DNA of 64,000 nucleotides from NCBI GenBank assembly GCA_030434245.1, contig JAUISX010000001.1:248001-312000 (forward strand), given 5' to 3'. Position numbers and translations under genes: made by a program. Below the pieces are notes generated by a model. It had not been told where the DNA came from, ran no database searches, and saw only the letters and a program-made list of their open reading frames with translations. The stretch comes from Porphyromonadaceae bacterium W3.11 (GTDB taxonomy: Bacteria > Bacteroidota > Bacteroidia > Bacteroidales > Porphyromonadaceae). Below are positions 36,878 through 44,574 of this stretch, in pieces; position 1 is the stretch's first letter; each line of letters starts with the position of its first letter.

Positions 36878-38962
36878 ATGGAGTATTACCAGGGGCGTAT
36901 ATGTATGAGTTTTGATGACCTTACGACTGGCGAGCCGCCAATCGTAAATTACAGAACTCTTCTGAGTTGGTTGCAACGCAAAACTGCGATCTATGCCCGC
37001 AAGGCGTACGGTGAGGGTGTAACTGCCCTCGTTGACTACGATACCCTGCCCAAAAAAGCCAAGGCGGCAATCATCGAGAGGTATGGTGATCCGCACGAGC
37101 TCCTCCAGCCAAAAGGCGAGCTGGCTTGGTTGCCAGAGGATTTTGACGCAAAAATATACTTCAATTATGAGTTCCAATATGAGTTGGGTGGGCAAATGGT
37201 TGGTCTTGAGGATCACTTCGCGGATGAATATGAACTTAATGCCCGAGTTCTGAATGCGATCATCGCCCGCCAAGCTGAGCTCCAGCAGATGACTAATAAA
37301 CTCAACAACAGACGCACGAATACTTGGAAATTGCTCCACCAGTATAGCGAGGAGCTACGCCAGGACTACGCCCATACCCTGCCTAAGAGTATGAGCCGCC
37401 TACAGAAGAAGGTGAACGAATATAAGCGAGAGGGATACGCGTGCTTGATCAGTGGCAAAATTGGCAACAGCAATACGGCGAAGATCACCCAAGAGGCAGG
37501 TGAATACCTCATTGCCCTGATGCGCAATCGTGAGTATGTGCATGACTTCGATAGTGCCCTCTTGGCATACAATCAATTTGCCATCGAAAAGGGATGGGAA
37601 ACTATCCAGAGTGTCAGTACCATCCGTGATTATCTCAAAGATCCCGCGATTAAGCCCTTGTGGCTCGGCCAGCAGGTGGGCGAGAGCGTTGCGAATGCTA
37701 AGTATGGTGCACAGCTTATCGGACTCGAAAAGCCTAGATACGCCAATGCCCTGTGGGCGGCAGACGGCACGAAGTTCAATATCTACTACCTCAATAAAGA
37801 GGGTAAAAGGGTCCACACCGATATCTACATGATATTCGACGTCTGTACAGGCTATTGCGTTGGGTGGTCCTTGGGTCAGGAGAGTGCCTTCGGTTCGCAG
37901 TACCAAGCGTATCGGATGGCGATGGATGTAGCAGGGGTGAAGCCCTTCCAACTGGTGATGGACAATCAGAGCTCACAGCGTAAGCTTGACAGGGTTGGAT
38001 TTTTCTCGAAGATGACCGAAGTGGGTGTGCGATTCAAGACCCCTTACCGCAAGCAAGCCAACCCAGCTGAAAGCCTCATTGGGCAATTCCAATCTAGCAT
38101 CCTCAGGCATTACCCCTACTTTACTGGGTACAACATCACCTCCAAGAGCGAGCTGAGCGCAGCCAACCTTGAGTGGATTAATGCTAATCTCGACAAATTA
38201 CCCACCTACGACACCCTCAAGGAGTTTACCGCCAACTGCATCCATCAGTGGAATAGCCAAGTGGTAGAGGGCGAGTTTACTCGTGAGCAGCTGTACAAAG
38301 TAGAGCGGGTCAATCCAGATCGTATGGAGCTCACCACCGAAGATTATGTGGAACTATTCTGGGAGAAGCGACCAAGGCAAAGCACCTTCCTGCAGGGCGG
38401 GCTTACCATCACAGAGGATAATAAGGAGTATTATTACGAAGCCTATACACCCGATGGCGAAATTGATATCGAGTGGCGTATGAGCAACACCCGCCGACAA
38501 TTTGGCGTGAAGTATGACCCTCTGGACCTTACGAAAATCGCCATCTACCGAGTGGATAAGGGCGATGTGTGGAGGTTTGAGCGTTATCTACACCCAGCCA
38601 TTAAAGTGGCTATGGCGGCAGAAGACCGCACCGCGAAGGATGATGAACTGACCAAAAAGCTACTGGATGCGGATAAGGAGATGCGGGTGCGTAGAGATGC
38701 GATTGGAAAGGCCATAGATATCAAGTATCAGCAGCATGAAAAGAGCAACTACCCCCGTATGCTTGGGGCATCCAAAGCGGACAATGAGCGTGCTGTGGAG
38801 CTTGCACAAGAGCTTGCCAAAGTGGATGATGTTACTATTTCGCTTAAGAATGCCACCACATCGCTGGCGGTGATTAAGAAGGTAGAGAGTAAGATGGATT
38901 GGTCCGATGTACGACCACTCACCAATCAAGAAATGAAAGGAAAACTAATCGAGAAATTATAA
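36878..38962 (+). CDS. Mu-type DDE transposase (MuA-like)
   Basis: A 694-residue transposase that cuts and joins the phage ends for integration and replicative transposition. The catalytic acids are all seen: D296 (WAADGT), D362 (VMDNQS) and E398 (NPAESLIGQF), inside an rve-type core (about 285-430). An N-terminal DNA-binding part (PIVNYRTLLSWLQRK, KKAKAAIIERYGDP) recognises the ends. The C-terminal 200 residues form the Mu-type beta barrel and the helical tail that would contact the AAA+ protein. ATG 36878 (MEYYQGR) is the preferred start. MSFDDL (36905) is an alternative. Confidence 0.92.
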   Translation: MEYYQGRICMSFDDLTTGEPPIVNYRTLLSWLQRKTAIYARKAYGEGVTALVDYDTLPKKAKAAIIERYGDPHELLQPKGELAWLPEDFDAKIYFNYEFQYELGGQMVGLEDHFADEYELNARVLNAIIARQAELQQMTNKLNNRRTNTWKLLHQYSEELRQDYAHTLPKSMSRLQKKVNEYKREGYACLISGKIGNSNTAKITQEAGEYLIALMRNREYVHDFDSALLAYNQFAIEKGWETIQSVSTIRDYLKDPAIKPLWLGQQVGESVANAKYGAQLIGLEKPRYANALWAADGTKFNIYYLNKEGKRVHTDIYMIFDVCTGYCVGWSLGQESAFGSQYQAYRMAMDVAGVKPFQLVMDNQSSQRKLDRVGFFSKMTEVGVRFKTPYRKQANPAESLIGQFQSSILRHYPYFTGYNITSKSELSAANLEWINANLDKLPTYDTLKEFTANCIHQWNSQVVEGEFTREQLYKVERVNPDRMELTTEDYVELFWEKRPRQSTFLQGGLTITEDNKEYYYEAYTPDGEIDIEWRMSNTRRQFGVKYDPLDLTKIAIYRVDKGDVWRFERYLHPAIKVAMAAEDRTAKDDELTKKLLDADKEMRVRRDAIGKAIDIKYQQHEKSNYPRMLGASKADNERAVELAQELAKVDDVTISLKNATTSLAVIKKVESKMDWSDVRPLTNQEMKGKLIEKL

Positions 38963-38984
38963 TATAAAAACATTACTACTAATT

Positions 38985-39824
38985 ATGAATAAAGAACTTA
39001 TTAGAACTAAACTTAAAGAGCTGGTGTCCCGACTAGGCTCACAGCGAAAGGCCGCTAACCACCTCGCTATCGGTACCACCACCGTTGGCGACATTATCCG
39101 AGGCAATAGAGATGAGGTGATATCGGATGAGATGTGGAGTAGCCTATACGCTAAGCTCTGCACCAAGAGCGATGGATGGGTGGAGGTGGAGACTGCTGCA
39201 TATCAGGAGATATGTGCCGTCATAAAGGACTCACAAGATAAATCAAGCTGTACTTGGTTGGTGGCTGACGCTGGAGCAGGTAAAAGCACTACTGCCCGCA
39301 ATTACTCTGCCCGCAATGCCAATGCCGTATATGTGTTGTGTAGCGAAGATATGAAGCGTTCTGATTTTTTGGATGCTTGTCTATCCGCCCTCGGTGAGAA
39401 GAGTGTGGAGAGTGGTTTGCGGGCCCGACTTGAATTTTTGATTGAGGTGCTTAGGAATAAAAATAACCCAGTCTTGATACTCGACGAAGCCGACAAGCTG
39501 ATCGATAGCATCTTGCTCTATTGTGTGACCATTTATAATTACCTCGAGGGGCATTGCGGTATCGTCATGCTCAGCACCGACTACATTGAAAAGCGTATGA
39601 ATAGCGGGCTAAGACATAACAAACGAGGGTATAACGAACTGCACTCGAGGATCGGTCGGCGATTTTATGTGGTGGACAAAACCACTCCGAGCGATATCTA
39701 CGGTATCTGCAAGGCGAATGGCATCCTCGATGACTGCACCATCAATAGCGTGATTAGAGATGCCGAGCAATTTGATTTTGACCTGCGACGAGTAAAGAAG
39801 TGTGTGTTGAAGTTAAGGGCGTGA
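38985..39824 (+). CDS. AAA+ target-DNA activator (MuB-like)
   Basis: A 279-residue ATPase that coats target DNA and hands it to the transposase. Residues 1-65 form a helix-turn-helix (SQRKAANHLAIGTTTVGDII), as in MuB. Walker A is ADAGAGKST with K100 and Walker B VLILDEAD (D167, E168). The last 27 residues (INSVIRDAEQFDFDL.. to KLRA) reappear, with silent changes, at 40678-40761. The gene lies 22 bp after the transposase. It is followed by a regulatory stretch with phased repeats. Confidence 0.9.
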   Translation: MNKELIRTKLKELVSRLGSQRKAANHLAIGTTTVGDIIRGNRDEVISDEMWSSLYAKLCTKSDGWVEVETAAYQEICAVIKDSQDKSSCTWLVADAGAGKSTTARNYSARNANAVYVLCSEDMKRSDFLDACLSALGEKSVESGLRARLEFLIEVLRNKNNPVLILDEADKLIDSILLYCVTIYNYLEGHCGIVMLSTDYIEKRMNSGLRHNKRGYNELHSRIGRRFYVVDKTTPSDIYGICKANGILDDCTINSVIRDAEQFDFDLRRVKKCVLKLRA

Positions 39825-39830
39825 GTAACG

Positions 39831-39876
39831 GTGTGTACAAACGGAGAAATCCGTGTGTACAAACGGATTTACCCGT
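39831..39876. repeat. 22-bp-period repeat downstream of the MuB-like gene
   Basis: The 15-mer GTGTGTACAAACGGA is repeated at 39831 and 39853. The embedded near-palindromes ACGGAGAAATCCGT (39841-39854) and ACGGATTTACCCGT (39863-39876) are 22 bp apart. The same kind of site lies at 41988-42045. Confidence 0.75.
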
Positions 39877-39932
39877 TTATAGAAACTGATTAACCCGCAT
39901 TTATAAATGTTGAACTCCAAGAAAAATATAAA

Positions 39933-39964
39933 ACTCTCCGAGAGCGTGAAAAAACTCTCCGAGA
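39933..39964. promoter_or_regulatory. Paired operator-like site ACTCTCCGAGA, copy A
   Basis: Two 11-bp copies at 39933-39943 and 39954-39964, 21 bp apart, each around the dyad CTCTC-C-GAGAG. They end 15 bp before the ATG at 39980. An identical pair with the same spacing lies at 54704-54735. Confidence 0.7.
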
Positions 39965-39979
39965 AAAAAGAAGTGAATT

Positions 39980-40456
39980 ATGGATATTAAAGTAATACAG
40001 ACGAACGAAAGAACAGAGGTAAATATATCAGCGATAAGTGCTGATGACTCTAAAACAATTGATTTTATATTGAAGGTAATAGAGGGGTGCCGTCCAATCG
40101 CAAGTCCAGATTTGAGACCTCAACATTATCCTTCGGCATGCAATACTGAAGGGACGCGTGTAGCTGCTCCATTAGGGCCGACATTCGATAGGCTTTACTT
40201 TGATTCTCGACCTGTATTTCCACATCAATGTCCCAACAATGAAAGTGCGTGCACTCTCTTGAAAAACGTGGATGTATCTCGTCCTCAGGAGCAGAGCGAA
40301 AATCAAAAGCCCAGTTCTTGTACCCAACCTGTAGAAGTTCAGGGTCAAAACCAAAGAGCTCAAGGATGTAGCGGAAGCCCTGAAGGGTCTGCTTTAGTAG
40401 ATGAACATCTTCGGAAGAGAGCTCGGACGCACCTCCTGAGACATAAACCTCTGTAA
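39980..40456 (+). CDS. Early phage ORF, probably truncated by an antisense gene
   Basis: The first 36 codons (MDIKVIQTNERTEVNISAIS on) look like a genuine protein start behind the paired ACTCTCCGAGA sites. From about codon 29 the frame lies over the opposite-strand gene 40065-40475, and its composition (Pro, Gln and Cys rich, no regular structure) is that of an antisense shadow. It was probably cut by the arrival of the antisense gene and is now either very short or not functional. Confidence 0.4.
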   Translation: MDIKVIQTNERTEVNISAISADDSKTIDFILKVIEGCRPIASPDLRPQHYPSACNTEGTRVAAPLGPTFDRLYFDSRPVFPHQCPNNESACTLLKNVDVSRPQEQSENQKPSSCTQPVEVQGQNQRAQGCSGSPEGSALVDEHLRKRARTHLLRHKPL

Positions 40457-40475
40457 ACATACTTAATTGTACCAT
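40065..40475 (-). CDS. Hypothetical protein on the opposite strand (cargo gene)
   Basis: A 136-residue protein with balanced composition and clear alpha/beta pattern (EDVHLLKQTLQGFRYILELF, CWDIDVEIQVENQS). A minus-strand TATCTTTG box at 40504-40511 lies 28 bp before its ATG, so it has its own promoter against the direction of the early operon. The product is not recognised. The layout matches the other antisense gene at 36502-36819, suggesting a lysogenic cargo gene. Confidence 0.6.
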   Translation of the reverse strand: MVQLSMFTEVYVSGGASELSSEDVHLLKQTLQGFRYILELFGFDPELLQVGYKNWAFDFRSAPEDEIHPRFSRECTHFHCWDIDVEIQVENQSKAYRMSALMEQLHASLQYCMPKDNVEVSNLDLRLDGTPLLPSI

Positions 40476-40503
40476 GGTGAATTTGTTTTAGTTAATAATG
40501 CTA

Positions 40504-40511
40504 CAAAGATA
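40504..40511 (-). promoter_or_regulatory. Promoter box of the antisense cargo gene
   Basis: TATCTTTG on the minus strand, matching TAnnTTTG, 28 bp upstream of the ATG at 40475. Confidence 0.55.
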
Positions 40512-40518
40512 GTGAATT

Positions 40519-40761
40519 ATGAGTAAGCAAGCATTATCGGTGAGTCAGGTGCTCAATCAGAAGCTGGAAACCTTTGAGCTGTCAGAGGAGTGGCAAGCCT
40601 TTTTCGGCAAGCCAGAGCAGTGTGGAACTTGGATTATATGGGGAAAGTCAGGAAATGGAATAACAAATGAATCAACTATCAATAATGTGATTAGAGATGC
40701 AGAGCAATTTGATTTTGATTTGAGGCGGGTGAAAAAGTGTGTGTTGAAACTTAGGGCGTGA
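40519..40761 (+). pseudogene. Chimeric ORF: AAA ATPase start fused to MuB-like end
   Basis: An 80-codon frame. Codons 1-47 copy the start of the ATPase gene 42063-42683 up to the Walker A motif (GKSGNG), with 101 bp identical (40525-40625) and then only silent changes. After a short join (about 40660-40675) the frame copies the last 27 codons of the MuB-like gene, again with almost only silent changes. The Walker lysine is lost at the join, so it has no ATPase function. It is best read as a recombination scar that happens to stay in frame. Confidence 0.85.
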
Positions 40762-40762
40762 T

Positions 40763-41014
40763 ATGGAGTTGGATTGGGGCTTAGCGAAAAAAGAGTTTAA
40801 TCGGTGCTTTCCAGAGATCGCACACGAGCTAGGAAGTATCAACTATATAGATATACAACTAACAAAAATGCATAAAAGACCAGTCTTTGATATCGTTAAA
40901 GTGATAGAAAGGCTTGAAAAGGTGGGTGCCTTAAAAGAGGATGAGAGTCTTGCAGATTATGCAAATAAAAGACCTAACAACGAAGAAAAAATAAAAGAAA
41001 TACTAGGATTATGA
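40763..41014 (+). CDS. Hypothetical protein coupled to the serine recombinase
   Basis: An 83-residue helical protein (LDWGLAKKEFNRCFPEIAHE) starting one base after the chimeric ORF stops and overlapping the recombinase start by 4 bp (ATGA at 41011). The coupling suggests a partner or regulator of the recombinase. No family is recognised. Confidence 0.6.
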   Translation: MELDWGLAKKEFNRCFPEIAHELGSINYIDIQLTKMHKRPVFDIVKVIERLEKVGALKEDESLADYANKRPNNEEKIKEILGL

Positions 41015-41937
41015 TATACGGTTATTTAAGAGTGAGCTCTTCGGAGCAGGATATAAATAGTCAAAAGCAGGGGGTTGATGAATACGCGAAGGATAAGGGG
41101 TGGGTTATTGATGAGTATGTAGTGGATGATGGCGTATCAGGTGGTGTTGATTACGCAAAAAGACACTTAGGGGAGCTTCTTAATCAAATGGAGGCGGGTG
41201 ATATACTCATTTCTAGCGAGATCAGTAGGCTCGGTAGAAATCTCTTAATGGTAATGGAGATCCTGAATAAAGTGATGAAATTGGGAGGGGAAATTCACAC
41301 TGTAAAGGAGGGGTATCACATGGGTAATGACATTCAATCTAAGGTACTTGCATTTGCGTTTGGATTGGCATCCGAGATTGAGAGACAGCTCATACAGCAA
41401 AGAACGCTGGAAGGTTTGGCACTACGAAAAAAGATGGGAGTGTTATTAGGACGCCCTCCACGAAAAAATTCGGGTACGTTTACGAATGCAAAACACGTAG
41501 AGGAGAAAAAGGATACGATTGTGACACTCTACAGATATGGGGTGTCTATCAACGAAATATATAGAGTTACAGGAATTGATAGAGCTACGATTTCTCGAAG
41601 TCTCGTCCTTTGGAAAGTTCATAAAAATTGGGAACAACTTTATGATGCCCGACAGAAGAGATGGGAGGAGGAGATGGAGCGTAAGCGACTACTCTCAGAG
41701 GCTCCAGAGATTGATACTAATAGGCTTAAAGTGCTTATCGAGTCAAATATGACGTTACCTGAGATAGCAGCAACTATGCCAGAGTACACTTACGATCAGG
41801 TCTACTATACTGTGCAGGGTTCACGAGAGCTTCATCTACTATATCGCGATCATGGGCATAAGAGATTAGCGAAGGAAGCAAATAAAATAAACAAGTTATT
41901 AAAAGATGAGTGGGAAAATGCTAAAGCATCAGTATAG
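41011..41937 (+). CDS. Serine recombinase (resolvase/invertase family) with C-terminal extension
   Basis: A 308-residue site-specific recombinase. The catalytic N-terminal domain starts GYLRVSSSEQD with nucleophile Ser9, and has the arginine motif EISRLGRN and the E-helix region SEIERQLIQQRTLEGLA. A helix-turn-helix (YGVSINEIYRVTGIDRATIS) follows at about 175-195, then about 100 further residues not found in simple resolvases, including a second helix-turn-helix-like part (NMTLPEIAATMPEYTYDQV). It could invert phage DNA such as tail-fibre cassettes, or have come in as the agent of a cargo module. No crossover site was identified. Confidence 0.88.
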   Translation: MIYGYLRVSSSEQDINSQKQGVDEYAKDKGWVIDEYVVDDGVSGGVDYAKRHLGELLNQMEAGDILISSEISRLGRNLLMVMEILNKVMKLGGEIHTVKEGYHMGNDIQSKVLAFAFGLASEIERQLIQQRTLEGLALRKKMGVLLGRPPRKNSGTFTNAKHVEEKKDTIVTLYRYGVSINEIYRVTGIDRATISRSLVLWKVHKNWEQLYDARQKRWEEEMERKRLLSEAPEIDTNRLKVLIESNMTLPEIAATMPEYTYDQVYYTVQGSRELHLLYRDHGHKRLAKEANKINKLLKDEWENAKASV

Positions 41938-41987
41938 AATGCTGAAATGTATGGTGAATAGCATCAGGAAGGCATCCGCGTCTATTA

Positions 41988-42045
41988 GCGGATTTATTGG
42001 GAAGTACTAACGGATTTATCCGCGACTATAAACGGATAAATCGGA
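41988..42045. repeat. 22-bp-period operator-like repeats upstream of the AAA ATPase gene
   Basis: Three related sites, GCGGATTTATTGGG (41988), ACGGATTTATCCGC (42010) and ACGGATAAATCGGA (42032), lie exactly 22 bp apart and end 17 bp before the ATG at 42063. They match the pair at 39841-39876. Confidence 0.75.
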
Positions 42046-42062
42046 CGATATAGGAGAATAAT

Positions 42063-42683
42063 ATGGCAAAGCAAGCATTATCGGTGAGTCAGGTGCTCAA
42101 TCAGAAGCTGGAAACCTTTGAGCTGTCAGAGGAGTGGCAAGCCTTTTTCGGCAAGCCAGAGCAGTGTGGCACTTGGATTATATGGGGCAAGAGTGGCAAT
42201 GGCAAGAGTTCGTTTACGATGATGCTCGCCAAGGAGCTCTGCAAGTATGGCATTGTGTTATTTAACTCGCTGGAGGAGGGCACAGGCCTCACGATGGCGA
42301 ACACCCTCAAGCGATTTGGGATGATGGAGGTGAACGGCTCCCTACGAATTATCAGCGAAAGTATGGAGGAGCTCGGAGAGCGACTCGAGAAAAAGCGGAG
42401 CCCACGCATCGTGATTATCGACTCCTTTCAATACACCCGCATGAGTTATATCGATTACATCCAGTTCAAGGAGCGTTTCCCGAAGCACCTGCTTATTTTC
42501 ATCAGCCATGCCAGTGGCAATAACCCAGCAGGCAACGAAGCAGTGAGTGTGATGTACGATGCCTCCTTAAAGATATGGGTGGAAGGGTATAGGGCTTTCA
42601 GTAAGGGCCGCTTTATCGGTGAGCGAGGCGAGTTCGACATTTGGAAGGAGAAGGCAGAGATTTATTGGGGAAAAGAGCAATAA
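42063..42683 (+). CDS. Phage P-loop ATPase (RecA-like AAA)
   Basis: A 206-residue ATPase with Walker A GKSGNGKSS (K48) and Walker B RIVIIDSFQ (D120), followed by LLIFISHASGN, a sensor-like strand as in RecA/DnaB-type ATPases. It lies in the early region and so may aid phage replication or recombination. Its first 47 codons are duplicated in the chimeric ORF 40519-40761. Three phased operator-like sites precede it. Confidence 0.82.
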   Translation: MAKQALSVSQVLNQKLETFELSEEWQAFFGKPEQCGTWIIWGKSGNGKSSFTMMLAKELCKYGIVLFNSLEEGTGLTMANTLKRFGMMEVNGSLRIISESMEELGERLEKKRSPRIVIIDSFQYTRMSYIDYIQFKERFPKHLLIFISHASGNNPAGNEAVSVMYDASLKIWVEGYRAFSKGRFIGERGEFDIWKEKAEIYWGKEQ

Positions 42684-42694
42684 AAAAGGAAACG

Positions 42695-43063
42695 ATGAAT
42701 AGTATAGAAGAAAGAACAGTGTACAACAGCCGTCTGCGGATTATGCACGAGAGAAAGAAAATGAAGTTATCCTTTGCTGAACTAAGAAGTGTGGCGATGG
42801 TCACACTGATAGCTGTCTCCTTTTTCGAGGCGAGAAAGGGACTCACTCAGGAAGAGGAGGGAAAATTCTTCAACCTGGTGCAACTATCACAGAGACTCGG
42901 GCAACGTCTCCTGAGTCAGAAGGAAAAGTACACTATCAGTATGAATTACTCTGAGGTGGCGACTATGGCGATGGTCTATCGGATGGTGACAGGAGTGATG
43001 ATGGGGCCTTACGATAGGATGGTGGCCTACACCGTCAGCGAACAACTAAACATAAGAGAGTGA
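42695..43063 (+). CDS. Hypothetical early phage protein
   Basis: A 122-residue, mostly helical protein from ATG 42695 (MNSIEERTVYNSRLR), 11 bp after the ATPase. Its stop and the next ATG are one base apart. No domain is recognised. Confidence 0.6.
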   Translation: MNSIEERTVYNSRLRIMHERKKMKLSFAELRSVAMVTLIAVSFFEARKGLTQEEEGKFFNLVQLSQRLGQRLLSQKEKYTISMNYSEVATMAMVYRMVTGVMMGPYDRMVAYTVSEQLNIRE

Positions 43064-43064
43064 C

Positions 43065-43571
43065 ATGAGAGGATATAGCGACATCTGGGCGATGATTAAT
43101 AAGCTAGCAGGAGAGCTGGAAGCAGAGGAGCTTAAACGTGTGATGTGCGAAAGTGTTTCCGATGGGAGGACAAATAGTTTGCGTGAGCTCACAGGTGGTG
43201 AGCTCGTGAAGCTCAGGGCAGAACTGAGAAAGCAGACAGGCTTCAAGCCTTCCAAAGCCAATCCCGAAAAGAGGCGTAAACGCTCGGCTGTGCTTAAGCT
43301 ACTGAAAAGCTATGGCATCGATACGAGCGACTGGGAGGCAGTGAATCGCTTCGTAAGTCAGTCGCGAATTGCGGGCAAGGAGTTCCACCAGCTCAATGAG
43401 GAGGAGCTCGAAAAACTCAGACGAAAGATGTACGCGATCAACCGAAAGAAGAAGAAAGAAAAAGAGGAGGAGGTGACCGTGGTGGAGCCCCAAAAGGATA
43501 AAAAGAGGAAGTGCGTCTATTACACGAATGTGACTACGGCACAAATGATAAAAAGAGGTAATTATAATTAA
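43065..43571 (+). CDS. GemA/gp16-like phage regulatory protein
   Basis: A 168-residue protein with the layout of Mu GemA (gp16): an N-terminal helical part with LRELTGGELVKLRAELRKQTG, close to the family's 'tgl..ls..el..vi..L' pattern, then a linker and SDWEAVNRFVSQSRIAGKEF with LNEEELEKLRRKM. The tail is highly basic (NRKKKKEKEEEV). GemA modulates host gene expression and DNA topology in Mu. The match is by pattern only. Confidence 0.55.
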   Translation: MRGYSDIWAMINKLAGELEAEELKRVMCESVSDGRTNSLRELTGGELVKLRAELRKQTGFKPSKANPEKRRKRSAVLKLLKSYGIDTSDWEAVNRFVSQSRIAGKEFHQLNEEELEKLRRKMYAINRKKKKEKEEEVTVVEPQKDKKRKCVYYTNVTTAQMIKRGNYN

Positions 43572-43591
43572 CAATCAAATATGATATAACA

Positions 43592-44254
43592 ATGAGTACC
43601 ATGACAGAGCAAGAGAGAAAAGAATTTGAGGAGTACAAGGCGTGGAAAAAGAAGAAAGAGGAGGAGAACACTCGTCAGCAGAACCGCGACGCCTATCGTG
43701 AACTAGTCGATGAGACGTTACAGGCCGTGGTGCCAAGCCTTCAGCAGGTCAGTGATGGGCTAGGCATGAGCAAGGAACGAGTATTTCAGCAGTTCGAGGA
43801 GCTGATTCGCATGAAAGGCGATGTACTGGGCTTGGTCAGCGAGGGGCAGCGCTCACACACTTTCACCAATTCCGATAGCACCATGAGGGTAACTCTTGGT
43901 TATCACACTATCGACGGATACCGTGACACAGTGGACGACGGTATTCAGATGGTCCGAAAGTACCTAGAGAGCCTAGTGGGCGATGACAAGAGCAAAGCCC
44001 TGGTGGATATGGTATTCCGATTACTTTCTAAGGACAGTAAGGGGAATCTCAAAGCTAGTCGAGTGATTCAGCTGAGAAGAATCGCCGAAGAAACTAAATC
44101 GGAGGAGTTCCTGGAAGCGGTGAAAATCATCGAGGAGAGCTATTTACCTACCCTTTCGAAGCGATACATTCGCTGCGAAATCAAAGATGACCATAACGGC
44201 TGGACAACAGTCCCCTTATCCATGACAGAAGTGGGCGAAGTGAGTGAAATGTAA
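43592..44254 (+). CDS. DUF3164 family phage protein
   Basis: A 220-residue protein common in the early region of Mu-like phages. The family's blocks are visible: HTFTNSDSTMRVTLGYHTID, a middle DDKSKALVDMVFRLLSKDSKGNLKASRVIQLRRI and an end with YIRCEIKDDHNGWTTVPL. The N-terminus is a charged coiled coil (EFEEYKAWKKKKEEE). The function is unknown; it is thought to act in early phage development. Confidence 0.75.
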   Translation: MSTMTEQERKEFEEYKAWKKKKEEENTRQQNRDAYRELVDETLQAVVPSLQQVSDGLGMSKERVFQQFEELIRMKGDVLGLVSEGQRSHTFTNSDSTMRVTLGYHTIDGYRDTVDDGIQMVRKYLESLVGDDKSKALVDMVFRLLSKDSKGNLKASRVIQLRRIAEETKSEEFLEAVKIIEESYLPTLSKRYIRCEIKDDHNGWTTVPLSMTEVGEVSEM

Positions 44255-44270
44255 GGAAAATGTAACTGTT

Positions 44271-44483
44271 ATGGGTAATATTGAAATAAGTAACAATCAG
44301 CGTACGACAAGTAGTCATATCGATTCGCCGAAACGTAATAAGAAGGAGTACCTCCTTCATCTGTGGGAAATCAATCGTCCATATTACTCAGCGCAAGAAA
44401 CTCTTAATTTGATTGCGCCAAGGGCGAAATATCGCAATAGCGAGGCTAAGAAAATCATAAAGGATGAGAATATGTTTTGGTAA
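44271..44483 (+). CDS. Hypothetical small phage protein
   Basis: A 70-residue protein from ATG 44271 (MGNIEISNNQRT), 16 bp after the DUF3164 gene. Its C-terminal half (YYSAQETLNLIAPRAKYRNS) is helical. No family is recognised. Confidence 0.45.
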   Translation: MGNIEISNNQRTTSSHIDSPKRNKKEYLLHLWEINRPYYSAQETLNLIAPRAKYRNSEAKKIIKDENMFW

Positions 44484-44490
44484 TTAACAT

Positions 44491-44559
44491 GAGGGGGTGA
44501 AATGCAGTGGCATCAACCTAGGGAGCAAAGCAGCAAAAAATCACTCCTGGCACCCCCTC
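44491..44559 (+). other. Structured leader: long-range stem GAGGGGGTG/CACCCCCTC
   Basis: A perfect 9-bp G/C-rich stem (44491-44499 with 44551-44559) closes a 51-nt interior holding a smaller GGGAG/CTCC pairing. It fills the gap before the 44575 gene, so it may be a translational control element in the early mRNA. Confidence 0.5.
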
Positions 44560-44574
44560 AATATTATAAACGAT

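Noticed and set aside
36860-37951. Leftward ORFs inside the transposase gene
   Set aside because: Antisense to a gene with all catalytic residues. No independent support.
40065-40456. C-terminal two thirds of the rightward ORF 39980-40456 as a real protein
   Set aside because: The opposite strand carries a better gene with a promoter box and natural composition, so the Pro/Gln/Cys-rich frame is its shadow.
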